Positions 36,227-44,879 of a stretch of DNA of 64,000 nucleotides are shown here, piece by piece; within the stretch, counting starts at the first letter, position 1; the number at the start of each line of letters is the position of its first letter. The DNA comes from Planctomycetaceae bacterium (GTDB lineage: Bacteria > Planctomycetota > Planctomycetia > Planctomycetales > Planctomycetaceae), in contig JAWKTX010000013.1 in the NCBI GenBank assembly GCA_041398825.1, positions 99,177-163,176 of the forward strand, given 5' to 3'. The notes beneath the pieces are model-generated. The model searched no databases. It was not told the DNA's origin and saw only the letters and a list, made by a program, of their open reading frames with translations. The translations under genes and the position numbers were made by a program.

Positions 36227-38032
36227 TCAAATGTTTGGGAAAAAACAGACCCCAAGAATCACCGCCAGCAATCCACCGAATCCGGCGACGGCCATCACTG
36301 TTGTAACAAAACGCAGGCCCTGCCGTTCGTCCATGCCGCTCATCCTGGTAATCACCAGAAACCCACTGTCATTCATCCAGCTGAAGGGTTTTGATCCACA
36401 GCCAACAGCCAGTGCCACATAGAGTGGAGCCACGCCGGCGGCGCCTGATGTTACCAGGCCACCAAAGACGCCCGCTGCTGTCATCATTGCCACGGTTGCC
36501 GAACCCTGCGCTGTTCTCACAGCGGTTGTAACCAGAAACGCGGCTACGACAATGGAAACGGGAGACGCTGCAGGAATCTGTTGAAGCAATTCTGCGACGG
36601 AGGTTTGTTGCATCATCTTTCCAAAAGCACTGCCAGCGGCAGTCACAAGGATAATTGTGCCCGCGCTGCTGACGGACGCCTGCATGCCTCTTGACAGTTG
36701 CTGACGCGATGGCTGTCTCATTCGCACATAGGTTGAAGTTGCAATCGTCGCACCGAGGATGAGTGCTGTATTGCGTTCGCAAACGGCCAGCAGAACCGGC
36801 AGGATCTGTTTGGGCAAAGTAAACACGAAGATCGCGGCGTCGCCCGCATCATTCGTCCGAATCGCCGTTCCCAATGCCATCAATGCCACCGGAAGAATGA
36901 CGGGGAGAAGTGATTCTACGAGTGAAGGGATTCTCCGGTCTGTCGTTGCATCTGAGGGCAACGCACTCGTGTCTGCGTCTTCTGATGGATCATGCTGACG
37001 CGTTGTTCCGTCGTCCACCTGCGGTGGCAGCAGCTCCCACTTTCGGTTTGCCCAGAATGCAAACAGCAGACCACATGTCGAAGCAAACGCCCCGACAATG
37101 ATTCCCCCGTAGATCATTGACGTAACGGGAACCTGAAATTGTTCGGCAATCATCAGTGGGCCTGGGGTTGGCGGCACCAGTGAATGGGACATCGTCGCTC
37201 CAACAACAATGGCCAGCACATAAAGCAGGTAGTTCTTGCGAGTGCGATAAAAGAGCGACCGGGCGAGCGGTATCATCAACAGGAACACAGTGTCGAAGAA
37301 CACCGGAATGCCAAGCAGAAAACTGCTGAAACTGAATGCGACTGGTGCTGCTCGCTCGCCCATGAGCGACATCGCGGACCGCACGATCTTGTCGGCCGAA
37401 CCACTCTCCAGCATGCAGAACCCAATCATGGACGCGGCGACGATCAGGATGGCAAGTTTCCCTGCAGCATTTCCGAAAGCGTCGGTCACCCGAGCGATCG
37501 GAGATTGCGCTGATAGTTTCTCTGCTGACGTGAATTTCGCTGTCGGAGCAATCCGCAGGGACGCACCGGAGCCAGAAACCGATTCTTCGGGAAACGGGAT
37601 GGCGGTATTCTGAACGGGGGAAGAGTCATCAGAACTGATCAATTCGTAGAAGTGCAGAGCATCGGACGATCCGTTTGGTGCCTCAACCGGTCGCAGGATC
37701 CACTGAGCGTCGCGATATTGATCAGCCTGCCATCCTCGGGATGGCAGGGGACGAAAAGTTTCTGCTGAGGAAATCTTTCGGGTTGTGGAGACGATCGGAG
37801 CAGCAGTCTCCCTCGTTTCATCCTCAGAGAATGATTCCAGTGCAACTAAGTTCAGCTCGACGCTGTCACTCAACAGCTGCGAGCGGACTATTGCGTCTGT
37901 GCCCGTCATTGCGGCCACCGCCAATGCCGCCAGAATCAACGCTGCAAATGCATGCAGGCGAACAAACAGGATGCCACCGATCACGATAACAAGCCCTGCG
38001 ACAAGAATGAGGCCGGTTGGAGCCTGCAGCAT
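36227..38032 (-). CDS. GntP family permease with a large hydrophilic insertion
   Basis: 601 residues. The membrane core matches GntP gluconate/H+ symporters: GNAAGKLAILIVAASMIGFCMLESG, GIPVFFDTVFLLMIPLA, SLVPPTPGPLMIAEQF, VRTAQGSATVAMMTAAG and a final GCGSKPFSWMNDSGFLVI. Between the second and third hydrophobic segments a hydrophilic stretch of about 140 residues (50-190, with SETFRPLPSRGW and HFYELISSDDSSP) is inserted, which is unusual for the family and makes the protein much longer than the usual ~440-450 residues. The start ATG at 38032 overlaps the stop codon of the upstream FAD-oxidoreductase reading frame (TAATG), so the two are coupled. Confidence 0.88.
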   Translation of the reverse strand: MLQAPTGLILVAGLVIVIGGILFVRLHAFAALILAALAVAAMTGTDAIVRSQLLSDSVELNLVALESFSEDETRETAAPIVSTTRKISSAETFRPLPSRGWQADQYRDAQWILRPVEAPNGSSDALHFYELISSDDSSPVQNTAIPFPEESVSGSGASLRIAPTAKFTSAEKLSAQSPIARVTDAFGNAAGKLAILIVAASMIGFCMLESGSADKIVRSAMSLMGERAAPVAFSFSSFLLGIPVFFDTVFLLMIPLARSLFYRTRKNYLLYVLAIVVGATMSHSLVPPTPGPLMIAEQFQVPVTSMIYGGIIVGAFASTCGLLFAFWANRKWELLPPQVDDGTTRQHDPSEDADTSALPSDATTDRRIPSLVESLLPVILPVALMALGTAIRTNDAGDAAIFVFTLPKQILPVLLAVCERNTALILGATIATSTYVRMRQPSRQQLSRGMQASVSSAGTIILVTAAGSAFGKMMQQTSVAELLQQIPAASPVSIVVAAFLVTTAVRTAQGSATVAMMTAAGVFGGLVTSGAAGVAPLYVALAVGCGSKPFSWMNDSGFLVITRMSGMDERQGLRFVTTVMAVAGFGGLLAVILGVCFFPNI

Positions 38033-39225
38033 TATTTTGAATTCTCCTGCGAAACGGGAAGCCATTGCACGGCATCCGCAATCACATATTTTCCATCTGT
38101 GCCTTCAGTCGACACACGAACCCAGCCAGATCGGCCACTTTCGAATCGAAATGTTCCCAATGACTTGAAGAGGCCCCCGTATTCCGGTGTCTCCTGCTGA
38201 TTGATGCGAACACTGGTGTCGCCGTCTGCATGTCGAATTGTGATGAGCGTATTGGTCGACCGACGAATATTACAGCAATGTGAAACGCGAACCTCGTAGA
38301 CACCGGCTTCCGGAATGGTGGGTGTGTACGTAATCGACTTTTCACCCTTCCCGGCATTCATGTCGTGCAGATAACTACGACCGACAAAAGGGGGCGTGTG
38401 AGTTGAGTACTGCCAGTCTCCCTCGAGAACTGCTTCCGAATCGTCCACCACAATTCCAGAAAGAGTCGCGATATTCATGACAACTTTCGAGGCCAGTAAT
38501 TCGTTATCAACTTCCCCCGGTGCGTGGGAATTGTCGAGAGCTCTCGGATTCAGTCTTGGAACAATGAATGCAGGACGCGTTGTGTTCGGACCGACTTGCT
38601 GACCTGACCGCCGGTTGTCTGCGGTGTTGGCTGCGGAATAGACGGCTCGAATGAATTCGCCCCGCGTGAGTTGCTCGTATTTTGGAAGATGTTCGTCCAA
38701 GATGCCCGATTGCCGGGCAATGACTTTCCAGCGCTGGCGAGTCGACGCATCCAGGGGGCGATGCAGTTCTGCTGCGTGATCAGGTGTTGCCATGCAGTAC
38801 TGTCCGTGCAGCGTGGCCCCGCGTTGCCCTGGCTTCTCTGGTGATTTCGCCAACCCGTGGAGCCCTCCTCTGATTCCCCACCACTGTACGGCCTGAAAAT
38901 CCGGATGTCCGGGTCGTACGTCGCTGATATAAATGGTTGCTGCCCCGACATCGTGCAACCGCCGCTGCAGCAGATCAACATCTACGTTCTGGACTGCACG
39001 ATGATTCTTCACCGCCAGGGATGCAGCATGCCCGGCTGCCTGTCCCAGCGAAGTCCAGACAGGTTCGAGACGAATAGCGCAGAAGCCGACGTGCGACGAA
39101 CTCACCGCCGTCGGCACGAGAAGATTCTGCATCTCCATTGGAACGATCACGCCATAAGGAATCTGGTATGGTGGAACAGGATTATAAAACTCACCGGTGT
39201 GTCGGCCGGGTGCGGGTTCCGACAT
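38032..39225 (-). CDS. C-terminal part of a frameshifted FAD-dependent oxidoreductase with golvesin-like domain
   Basis: 397 residues from the ATG at 39225 (MSEPAPGRHTGEF); the frame is open upstream to 39297. It continues the FAD-oxidoreductase (PF12831-like) begun in the neighbouring frame at 40474: YQIPYGVIVPMEMQNLLVPTAVSSSHVGFCAIRLEPVWTSLGQAAGHAA is the usual C-terminal FAD-binding part. After it comes a helical linker and a C-terminal domain (IVVDDSEAVLEGDW, PPFVGRSYLHDMN, GVYEVRVSHCC, KYVIADAVQW) resembling the golvesin/xanthan-lyase carbohydrate-binding-like domain. It overlaps the end of the first part. Whether a functional protein is made depends on whether the frameshift is real. 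Confidence 0.8.
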   Translation of the reverse strand: MSEPAPGRHTGEFYNPVPPYQIPYGVIVPMEMQNLLVPTAVSSSHVGFCAIRLEPVWTSLGQAAGHAASLAVKNHRAVQNVDVDLLQRRLHDVGAATIYISDVRPGHPDFQAVQWWGIRGGLHGLAKSPEKPGQRGATLHGQYCMATPDHAAELHRPLDASTRQRWKVIARQSGILDEHLPKYEQLTRGEFIRAVYSAANTADNRRSGQQVGPNTTRPAFIVPRLNPRALDNSHAPGEVDNELLASKVVMNIATLSGIVVDDSEAVLEGDWQYSTHTPPFVGRSYLHDMNAGKGEKSITYTPTIPEAGVYEVRVSHCCNIRRSTNTLITIRHADGDTSVRINQQETPEYGGLFKSLGTFRFESGRSGWVRVSTEGTDGKYVIADAVQWLPVSQENSK

Positions 39226-40474
39226 GGGCAGTGCCGTGACAATTGTTGCCGTAATCTGCCATAGCGATACTGTCCATGTGCAGTTTCGCTCGAGCATCGC
39301 CAGTCATGTATTCACTGTCTTTCTGGACGTAAACATGTTGCCCGATCATACGCCGTGCTTCGCGAATGTAAAGCTGCGGCGGCAGGTGGTCTGAATCTTC
39401 GAATTCGTCTCGACACCATCCCCATTCTCGTGCTTCTGTCTGAAACCGTTCAGGAACCGCGGCATCGTTTTGCAGAAAATACAGAAGGCCTGCCTGGTCC
39501 GTCAGATGAGTATGAAAGATCTGCGTCCGCTCTTCGAGACTTCCGTTTGGCCATCCCAGGTTCTGGCCGGGGAGTGACAGTCGAACAACGTTTCGGGAAA
39601 CATCGTTGATGTCATACTTTCCATTGGGCAGCGGTGGAGTCTGGGCTTTGAAGATGCATCGCGATGGATAATCAAAGACCCTGGTAATCGCGCCAGACTG
39701 CAGTGCCGGGATCACACCCACAAAGTTGTTTCTGTCGTATCCTTCCGGCATCTTTGGAGTGACCCGATTCGATGGATCCTTCGTCATGATGAAACGGAAA
39801 TTGTACGCCTGCAGCTGGTCGTCTGGTTCTTCGGGGGCGAGTGCTTCTCCATATTCCATACGGCCTTCTCGCCCTACTCGCCATGGAACTCCTGCTGCGG
39901 CCATCAGGTCGCCTTCGTACGACGCATCAATGGCAACACTGCAATGGAAGTGATGCTCTTCATTCTCTCCCGATAAACAGACAGATTTGATCAGATGACC
40001 GTCGGCAGAGAGTTCTAAAGACTTCAATCTCCGGTTCGTCACAAGACGGATTGCAGGGTGCTCATTGAGCATCTGCTGGTAGATCAGCAGGTTCACTTTC
40101 GGCTCACCGAAGGCTCCTCCAAAACAGTCTTTTACCTGCTGTGATTCAGGTCCGAACGCGTCCCGATAATGCTGTTCGACACGATTTGCGAAATCCAGAA
40201 ACGAACCGCTCAGGCTCTCGCGGGAATGGAAATCGGTATGAGACAGGCCACTTGTTACGAGACCACCGATTCGGTGCGTTGGTTCAGCCAGTAAGACACT
40301 GCAACCGTCTGAAGCAGCTGCGATTGCTGCCGCAATTCCGCCGGGCGTCGCCGAATAAACAATGACATCGAACCGTTCGCTGCCCTTTGCTGATGAAAGT
40401 GACGAAGCGAACAGGATTATCGAAAGCAAAAGTTGAGCTGAGTTTCGACATGGAAAAATGGGAATGACTTTCAT
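39191..40474 (-). CDS. N-terminal part of a frameshifted FAD-dependent oxidoreductase
   Basis: 427 residues before a premature stop. A signal peptide (NSAQLLLSIILFASSLSSAKG) is followed by a dinucleotide-binding start FDVIVYSATPGGIAAAIAAASDGCSVLLAEPTHRIGGLVTSGL, DASYEGDLMAAAGV and LYIREARRMIGQHVY, all typical of the FAD-dependent oxidoreductases common in Planctomycetes. The reading frame runs through GNNCHGTAHVG and then ends, while the family sequence continues in another frame from about 39225. Skipping one C in the CCC run at 39226-39228 (plus coordinates) would give GTAMSEPAPGRHTGEF and restore one protein of about 810 residues. Substrate unknown. Confidence 0.82.
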   Translation of the reverse strand: MKVIPIFPCRNSAQLLLSIILFASSLSSAKGSERFDVIVYSATPGGIAAAIAAASDGCSVLLAEPTHRIGGLVTSGLSHTDFHSRESLSGSFLDFANRVEQHYRDAFGPESQQVKDCFGGAFGEPKVNLLIYQQMLNEHPAIRLVTNRRLKSLELSADGHLIKSVCLSGENEEHHFHCSVAIDASYEGDLMAAAGVPWRVGREGRMEYGEALAPEEPDDQLQAYNFRFIMTKDPSNRVTPKMPEGYDRNNFVGVIPALQSGAITRVFDYPSRCIFKAQTPPLPNGKYDINDVSRNVVRLSLPGQNLGWPNGSLEERTQIFHTHLTDQAGLLYFLQNDAAVPERFQTEAREWGWCRDEFEDSDHLPPQLYIREARRMIGQHVYVQKDSEYMTGDARAKLHMDSIAMADYGNNCHGTAHVGTRTRPTHR

Positions 40475-40917
40475 GAAGGAAGGAGATTCTCCCGGCTTTC
40501 AGATGACAATCTAACGCAGACAAGTCCGTTCAGGTGTCCGTTTAACGGCCTGTTGAAAACCGGGACTGGCTCGTGCAGGAGACCTTAAAACACGACGGTT
40601 TCCAGTCGTCCTGCTTTTCTGTCCCGGCTTTTCAACGGACAGTTAACACCTCATGGCCCCGGACGCAAGTAGTCGATGGTCCTCAGTCCTGTGGAAGAAG
40701 CTGCTTTCGAAGGCACAGCCGTGAATTTGATCCCTGGTGTGGAATCTGACCTGGTCGAATTCGTCACAACTGTCTGGGGGAAATGCAATTGTGCTGTGCG
40801 GCTGAACGTTCAATTCACCGGTCAGAACAATTAGATTCCCGTCTCATCCGACATCTGTACTCAATGCGACCTTTGAAGCGATGTCATCGCTGCTGCGCTG
40901 AAACGGGAATGTGAAGT
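40475..40917. other. Intergenic region holding dispersed repeat copy C
   Basis: 443 bases between divergent genes. It contains repeat copy C at 40539-40648. The rest (40649-40917) contains no recognisable gene and should carry the pyrK promoter. Confidence 0.5.
40539..40648 (+). repeat. Dispersed palindromic repeat, copy C
   Basis: The left arm (cctgttgaaaaccgggac, 40549-40566, preceded by gtttaacgg) and right arm (gtcccggcttttcaacggac, 40621-40640, followed by agttaac) pair imperfectly over about 27 bases. Between them actggctcgtgcaggagacc matches copies A and B with one change. The inner bases GCAGGA and TCCTGC can also pair, giving a long hairpin with bulges. Confidence 0.85.
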
Positions 40918-41652
40918 ATGACACCCACTGACTGCTCACAGAATGATTCATGTGAAAATCAACTTCCCGGAATGGTGCCGCACGCACTGCAATGTGACGG
41001 CGAGGTGATTTCGGTTCGCAGGTTGGCCACAGAAACCTGGGCTGTAAAGATCAGGGTGCCATCGCTGGCTCGGCGAATTACGCCCGGCCAGTTTTTCATG
41101 GTGCGTCCGCCCCATGGAACGGATCCTCTGCTGGGGCGACCCTTCGCTTTGTTCGACATATTCGAAGACGAAAACGGGAATGCCGACGGCGTGGAGTTCG
41201 GCTTTGTGCGCGTTGGCAAAATGACATCTTTGATGAGCCAGTGGCAGCCGGGTGATTCGGTTCAGATCTGGGGGCCACTTGGAAACGGATTTCCTCTGCC
41301 AGCGTGCCGACATCTGGTGATGGTTGCGGGCGGAATCGGGCAAACACCATTTCTTGGCGTGGCACGCGAAGCTCTGGGATTGGCAACATACGGAGACGAA
41401 AGCCGGCAGTTACGGCAAAAACCAGAATCGGTGACGTTGTGCTATGGTGTTCGATCAGAGGAATATCTGGCGGGCCTGGAAGAATTTCGATTGCCCGGTT
41501 TGTCAACTTTGATCTCAACGGACGATGGAAGCCACGGCCATCACGGATTCGTCACAGACTTGCTGCGAGAACAGTTGGCCGTGCGCTTCAGGAGTCTCCG
41601 ACAGATGTGGCGTCGCACGTCCATGTTTATTGCTGCGGGCCCGAACCGATGA
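40918..41652 (+). CDS. pyrK: PyrK-like electron transfer subunit, N-terminal part of a frameshifted gene
   Basis: 244 residues before the frame ends. A ferredoxin-reductase-like FAD domain (LLGRPFALFDIF, residues 66-77) and an NAD-binding loop (VMVAGGIGQTPFLGVA) match the electron-transfer subunit of class 1B dihydroorotate dehydrogenase, PyrK. After GFVTDLLREQLAVR the frame turns into unrelated sequence, and the missing end is in the -1 frame from 41586. PyrK passes electrons from dihydroorotate to NAD. The pyrD partner is not in the window. Adding one base near 41586-41587 would restore a protein of about 308 residues. Start ATG at 40918 has no strong ribosome site. Confidence 0.85.
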   Translation: MTPTDCSQNDSCENQLPGMVPHALQCDGEVISVRRLATETWAVKIRVPSLARRITPGQFFMVRPPHGTDPLLGRPFALFDIFEDENGNADGVEFGFVRVGKMTSLMSQWQPGDSVQIWGPLGNGFPLPACRHLVMVAGGIGQTPFLGVAREALGLATYGDESRQLRQKPESVTLCYGVRSEEYLAGLEEFRLPGLSTLISTDDGSHGHHGFVTDLLREQLAVRFRSLRQMWRRTSMFIAAGPNR

Positions 41653-41843
41653 TGAAAGTGGTTGCTGACGTTTGTGAAAAGGCCGGAGTTCGTTGCTGGT
41701 TGTCCCTGGAGACTCCGATGGCTTGTGGATTCGGTGCATGTTTCAGTTGCGTGACGCGCGTCAGGGAAGAGGATGGAACGTGGGACTATCGCCGTACCTG
41801 TGTTGAGGGCCCCGTGTTCCCGGCAGAACGACTTCTGCTCTGA
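41586..41843 (+). CDS. pyrK: PyrK C-terminal part with [2Fe-2S] cysteines, displaced by frameshift
   Basis: About 85 residues in the frame of 41586-41843: LQESPTDVASHVHVYCCGPEPMM, then LETPMACGFGACFSCVTRV and RRTCVEGPVFPAERL. The cysteines in CGFGACFSC and in RRTC are the [2Fe-2S] ligands of PyrK, and CCGPEPMM is the usual NAD-domain end. No start codon is required by this reading: it is the continuation of the gene beginning at 40918. In that frame the open stretch reaches back to 41304 but is only family-like after 41586. Without it the first part lacks the iron-sulfur cluster. Confidence 0.8.
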   Translation, partial: LQESPTDVASHVHVYCCGPEPMMKVVADVCEKAGVRCWLSLETPMACGFGACFSCVTRVREEDGTWDYRRTCVEGPVFPAERLLL

Positions 41844-41926
41844 TGACGCTTGAAACCTGATTGGTCAGCGTTGGCCAAGCTGCGGGGCGATTTTCAAACT
41901 CGCCACGATCTTCAAACAGACCGCGA

Positions 41927-43336
41927 CTACCATTCGGGTTCGGCATCCTGAACGCCCAGGGCGATTTGCTTTTTTGCGTAATTCATCAGCTTGCGAGCCT
42001 GGTCTTTTTGCTGGTCGCTGAGCGGTTTGCCCTTGAGCGTTCGCAACATCTCAAGTCCGGCAGAAGGCCGTGACTGGGCCGTGATCAGGATGTGGGCCAA
42101 CCGAAGCGTCGCCCAGATGTTGTCATCAGGAAACCGTTCGATGTATTCCTGGAGATAGACCTCCGCTTCTTCCAGTACATTCGCACGAACCAGCCCAAGA
42201 GACAGAGCCTTTAACCGGTCTGGATCCAGCAGGGAAGATGAATCCACCATTCTTAATTCGAACAGCATGTTCGAGGCACCCATGAAATCGCCTTCATCGA
42301 TCGCGTTTGCGATGGGCCTCATGTTCCTTGTGACCGGGAAGGCTGGCGCGCCGACTGACGTTTCCACAGGTTCCTTTTGACGTTTCCTGCTCCCGGCACT
42401 CTGAGCAGTGGAGGCAGGTGGTTCCGGATCTTCTTCGACGGCCTCGCCCGGCAACGGGATTTTGGAGTAGTCCTTGTCGGGACGACCATGCGCGCCCAGA
42501 GCCCAGTCTTCCTGCGCGAAGCGTCCGTACTTTCCGCTCAGCACTGCGAACAGGTCCCAGTTTTCACAATCAACCCAGTCCTTTTTCAGATAGACCACAC
42601 CTGCGCCAAACCCAACGATCGCACCCAGAATATGCAATCCGGAAGTGTCCATCTCGAACCGGTCGACCAGCACGCCGAAGAGGTTCATGCCGAAGTACAG
42701 GATCGAATACCACATGATCGAGATATCAAAGAAGAACACACGAAACGCCAGGAACATCAGAACGCTCATGTCATTCTTTGGAGCCCAGACCAGAGCAACC
42801 GCCATCACCCCAAAAATGGCGCCGGATGCGCCCAGGCAACGTCCCCTGGCTGCCTGAATAATTTCCGCCGCGTAGAGCCTGGCCTGCTGCTGCGGAATTT
42901 CATCCGAAGCAATCAGATCGGCGAGTTCATCGATGTTTTCGATTCCAAATTCCGGTCCGATCACGTGCTTCAGGACGAAGGCATCCGTTCGGTGCAGTGT
43001 GAGTAAGTCAACCAGGGCCCCCTGTGTCAGACCGATGGCAAGATACAGAGTGAGGAATCGGCGGAACCCCAGTTTGCCCTCTACGACCAGGCCGAATCCC
43101 CAAAGAAATATCATGTTGCCAATTAAGTGCATCGCGCCATGGTGGGCGAACATTGAAGACAACCATTCGAGTGGGTTGATGCCGTTTCCGTATTCCAGCA
43201 TCCATGGCTCCAGCCTTCCGTCATCGATGTAACCTCCGCCATTGACCACAAAACACACGACGTTGGCTACGATCAGAACAATCGTTCCCCACGGAAAATG
43301 ATAAATCGGGGCGTCGGTGCTGACGGGGATTAACAT
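41927..43336 (-). CDS. Rhomboid family intramembrane serine protease with C-terminal repeat region
   Basis: 469 residues. The rhomboid fold is shown by FAHHGAMHLIGNMIFLWGFG (H70, N74), the catalytic serine in GASGAIFG (S171) and the catalytic histidine in GLHILGAIVGF (H235). A soluble linker inserts between the second and third helices (110-165). After the last helix a Pro/Glu-rich stretch (300-335) leads to a helical tail (about 345-460: GDFMGASNMLFELRMVD, EEAEVYLQEYIERFPDDN, LAHILITAQSRPS) with TPR-like character. The protein cleaves membrane substrates, which are unknown. It lies between the convergent pyrK and the divergent sigma factor gene. Confidence 0.9.
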   Translation of the reverse strand: MLIPVSTDAPIYHFPWGTIVLIVANVVCFVVNGGGYIDDGRLEPWMLEYGNGINPLEWLSSMFAHHGAMHLIGNMIFLWGFGLVVEGKLGFRRFLTLYLAIGLTQGALVDLLTLHRTDAFVLKHVIGPEFGIENIDELADLIASDEIPQQQARLYAAEIIQAARGRCLGASGAIFGVMAVALVWAPKNDMSVLMFLAFRVFFFDISIMWYSILYFGMNLFGVLVDRFEMDTSGLHILGAIVGFGAGVVYLKKDWVDCENWDLFAVLSGKYGRFAQEDWALGAHGRPDKDYSKIPLPGEAVEEDPEPPASTAQSAGSRKRQKEPVETSVGAPAFPVTRNMRPIANAIDEGDFMGASNMLFELRMVDSSSLLDPDRLKALSLGLVRANVLEEAEVYLQEYIERFPDDNIWATLRLAHILITAQSRPSAGLEMLRTLKGKPLSDQQKDQARKLMNYAKKQIALGVQDAEPEW

Positions 43337-43611
43337 GCGCGTGTTTGTTCCTGACCGGTCTGTCCGAGAATCAACCGATGGGTGAACGTTATGATCTTTC
43401 TATCGGATCAAATTGTCTCCCAAAGTTTACTCAGTGCGTACGATGCACAGCAATCAGCAATCTTGTCTCTGGCTGGAATGTTTTGAGGCGATGGGTTCAA
43501 GTTTCAGCGTCGTTTGCATATCCTCGGCGGTTCGAAGAGCTCCGGCGATCAGCCCGCCAGAGTATCCCCGGTTGACTGACTCGTCTCTGACCCCAGTGGC
43601 CCATTGCTATC

Positions 43612-44253
43612 ATGCCCGCCAGTGAAGCCGATCGCCAGCTCGTGAAACGTATCCGATCCGGGGAAGCCGATGCGTGGCAGGAATGCATTGACCTGTACGA
43701 AGGGCGATTGCTGGCCTTCGCGCGAACACGTCTTCAGGATCGATCTGTTGCCGAAGATATCGTGCAGGAGACCTTCATGGGATTCCTGAAAGCCCTTCCT
43801 AACTACGATGATCGGACACCGCTTGAATCCTGGCTGTTCTCAATCGCCGCCCACAAGCTTGTGGATTTTCTGCGGCGATCAGGACGTCGTCCAACCGTGC
43901 CATTGCTGACATCAGAATCGAAAGACGGCGCGCAGAGGGATATTACGGGCCCCGGGCGGGCCGCTTCGAGCATGATGCGCAGTCACGAACAATCGAATGC
44001 CGAATCTGCCGTTATTGAATCATGCCTTCGCGAACTCATCGCCGGGTTTAAAGAATCCGGAGCCTGGGAGCGGCTTCAGTGCGTGGAACTGATCTTTGTT
44101 CTGGGCTGGGCCAATAAGGACGTCGCAGCACGATTGAATCTGACTGAGCAGGCGGTGGCCAACCATAAATTCTTTGTCGTGTCGAAACTGAAGGAGGCTG
44201 CAAAAACGGCCAGACTTCAGAACGTCAATCTGGACGGAATGGGTCTCGAGTAG
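43612..44253 (+). CDS. ECF-type RNA polymerase sigma factor
   Basis: 213 residues. Sigma region 2 reads WQECIDLYEGRLLAFARTRLQDRSVAEDIVQETFMGFLKALPNYDDRTPLESWLFSIAAHKLVDFLRR, with the DIVQETF promoter-melting motif. Region 4 reads ELIFVLGWANKDVAARLNLTEQAVANHKFFVVSKL, a helix-turn-helix. Unlike the sigma factor at 23648 it is not paired with a kinase. The linker between regions 2 and 4 is long (about 50 residues, with several Ser). No anti-sigma factor is adjacent. Start at ATG 43612. Confidence 0.9.
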   Translation: MPASEADRQLVKRIRSGEADAWQECIDLYEGRLLAFARTRLQDRSVAEDIVQETFMGFLKALPNYDDRTPLESWLFSIAAHKLVDFLRRSGRRPTVPLLTSESKDGAQRDITGPGRAASSMMRSHEQSNAESAVIESCLRELIAGFKESGAWERLQCVELIFVLGWANKDVAARLNLTEQAVANHKFFVVSKLKEAAKTARLQNVNLDGMGLE

Positions 44254-44387
44254 CCACATCGCCTCCACCATCCCGTGGTGGTTCGCGAAGGCCTCCGGCG
44301 CATTAATGCCCGGGCGCATCATCGACAAAGTTGATCCAGTATCAGGTCGTGAAAGTCCGGCGCCGTCGAATCCGCACATCGGTACCT

Positions 44388-44750
44388 CTAACTTTTTGGC
44401 GTTCCATTCGACGCGTCGGCCCTGGGTTCAGGAGGCGGCACTTTGACCTGAATTTCCTCGCCTTCGATTCGAACTTCGTAACTGGCCGAGCGAATATTGC
44501 TTTTTGTATTGTCCATCCATGCTCCATCACAAAGTCGGAACCGCCAGGCGTGCCACGGGCACAGAACCATGCCATCTTCCACGTAGCCCTCGGACAACGA
44601 AGCGCCCATGTGCGGACAAAAGTCGTTGATGGCGAAGTAACTTCCCTTGTCCAGAAAGACGCCAACCATCGTTCCGTGAACCGTGAAGCAGCGCCCCTGC
44701 CCTTCAGGGATGTCGCCGATTCTGGCGACAGAATGGAATTCATCAGTCAT
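44388..44750 (-). CDS. Rieske [2Fe-2S] ferredoxin-like protein
   Basis: 120 residues. The Rieske cluster ligands are CPHMG (C45, H47) and CPWHAW (C64, H67), preceded by VFLDKGSYFAINDFCPHMGA. This is a stand-alone small Rieske protein of the ferredoxin/NirD-like type, without membrane anchor or oxygenase partner nearby. It probably carries electrons to an unidentified oxygenase or reductase. The gene converges with the sigma factor gene, and its upstream neighbour is the AroD/AroE-like gene on the same strand (129-base gap). Confidence 0.93.
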   Translation of the reverse strand: MTDEFHSVARIGDIPEGQGRCFTVHGTMVGVFLDKGSYFAINDFCPHMGASLSEGYVEDGMVLCPWHAWRFRLCDGAWMDNTKSNIRSASYEVRIEGEEIQVKVPPPEPRADASNGTPKS

Positions 44751-44879
44751 GTATGGGCAATCAGATTGGGTGTGTGAATGTTGAGACGGATGGCACGAAA
44801 AAGAACGAAGTCCGTGGCCGGAACAAGTGGATCTTTACGATTGCTGGTTTACGCCGTTTCCAGCGGACGCGGCAGGATA

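Noticed and set aside
39191..39297. Programmed ribosomal frameshifting in the FAD oxidoreductase
   Set aside because: The site is a plain CCC run with no slippery heptamer and no obvious stimulatory hairpin or Shine-Dalgarno-like element directly next to it; an indel is simpler.
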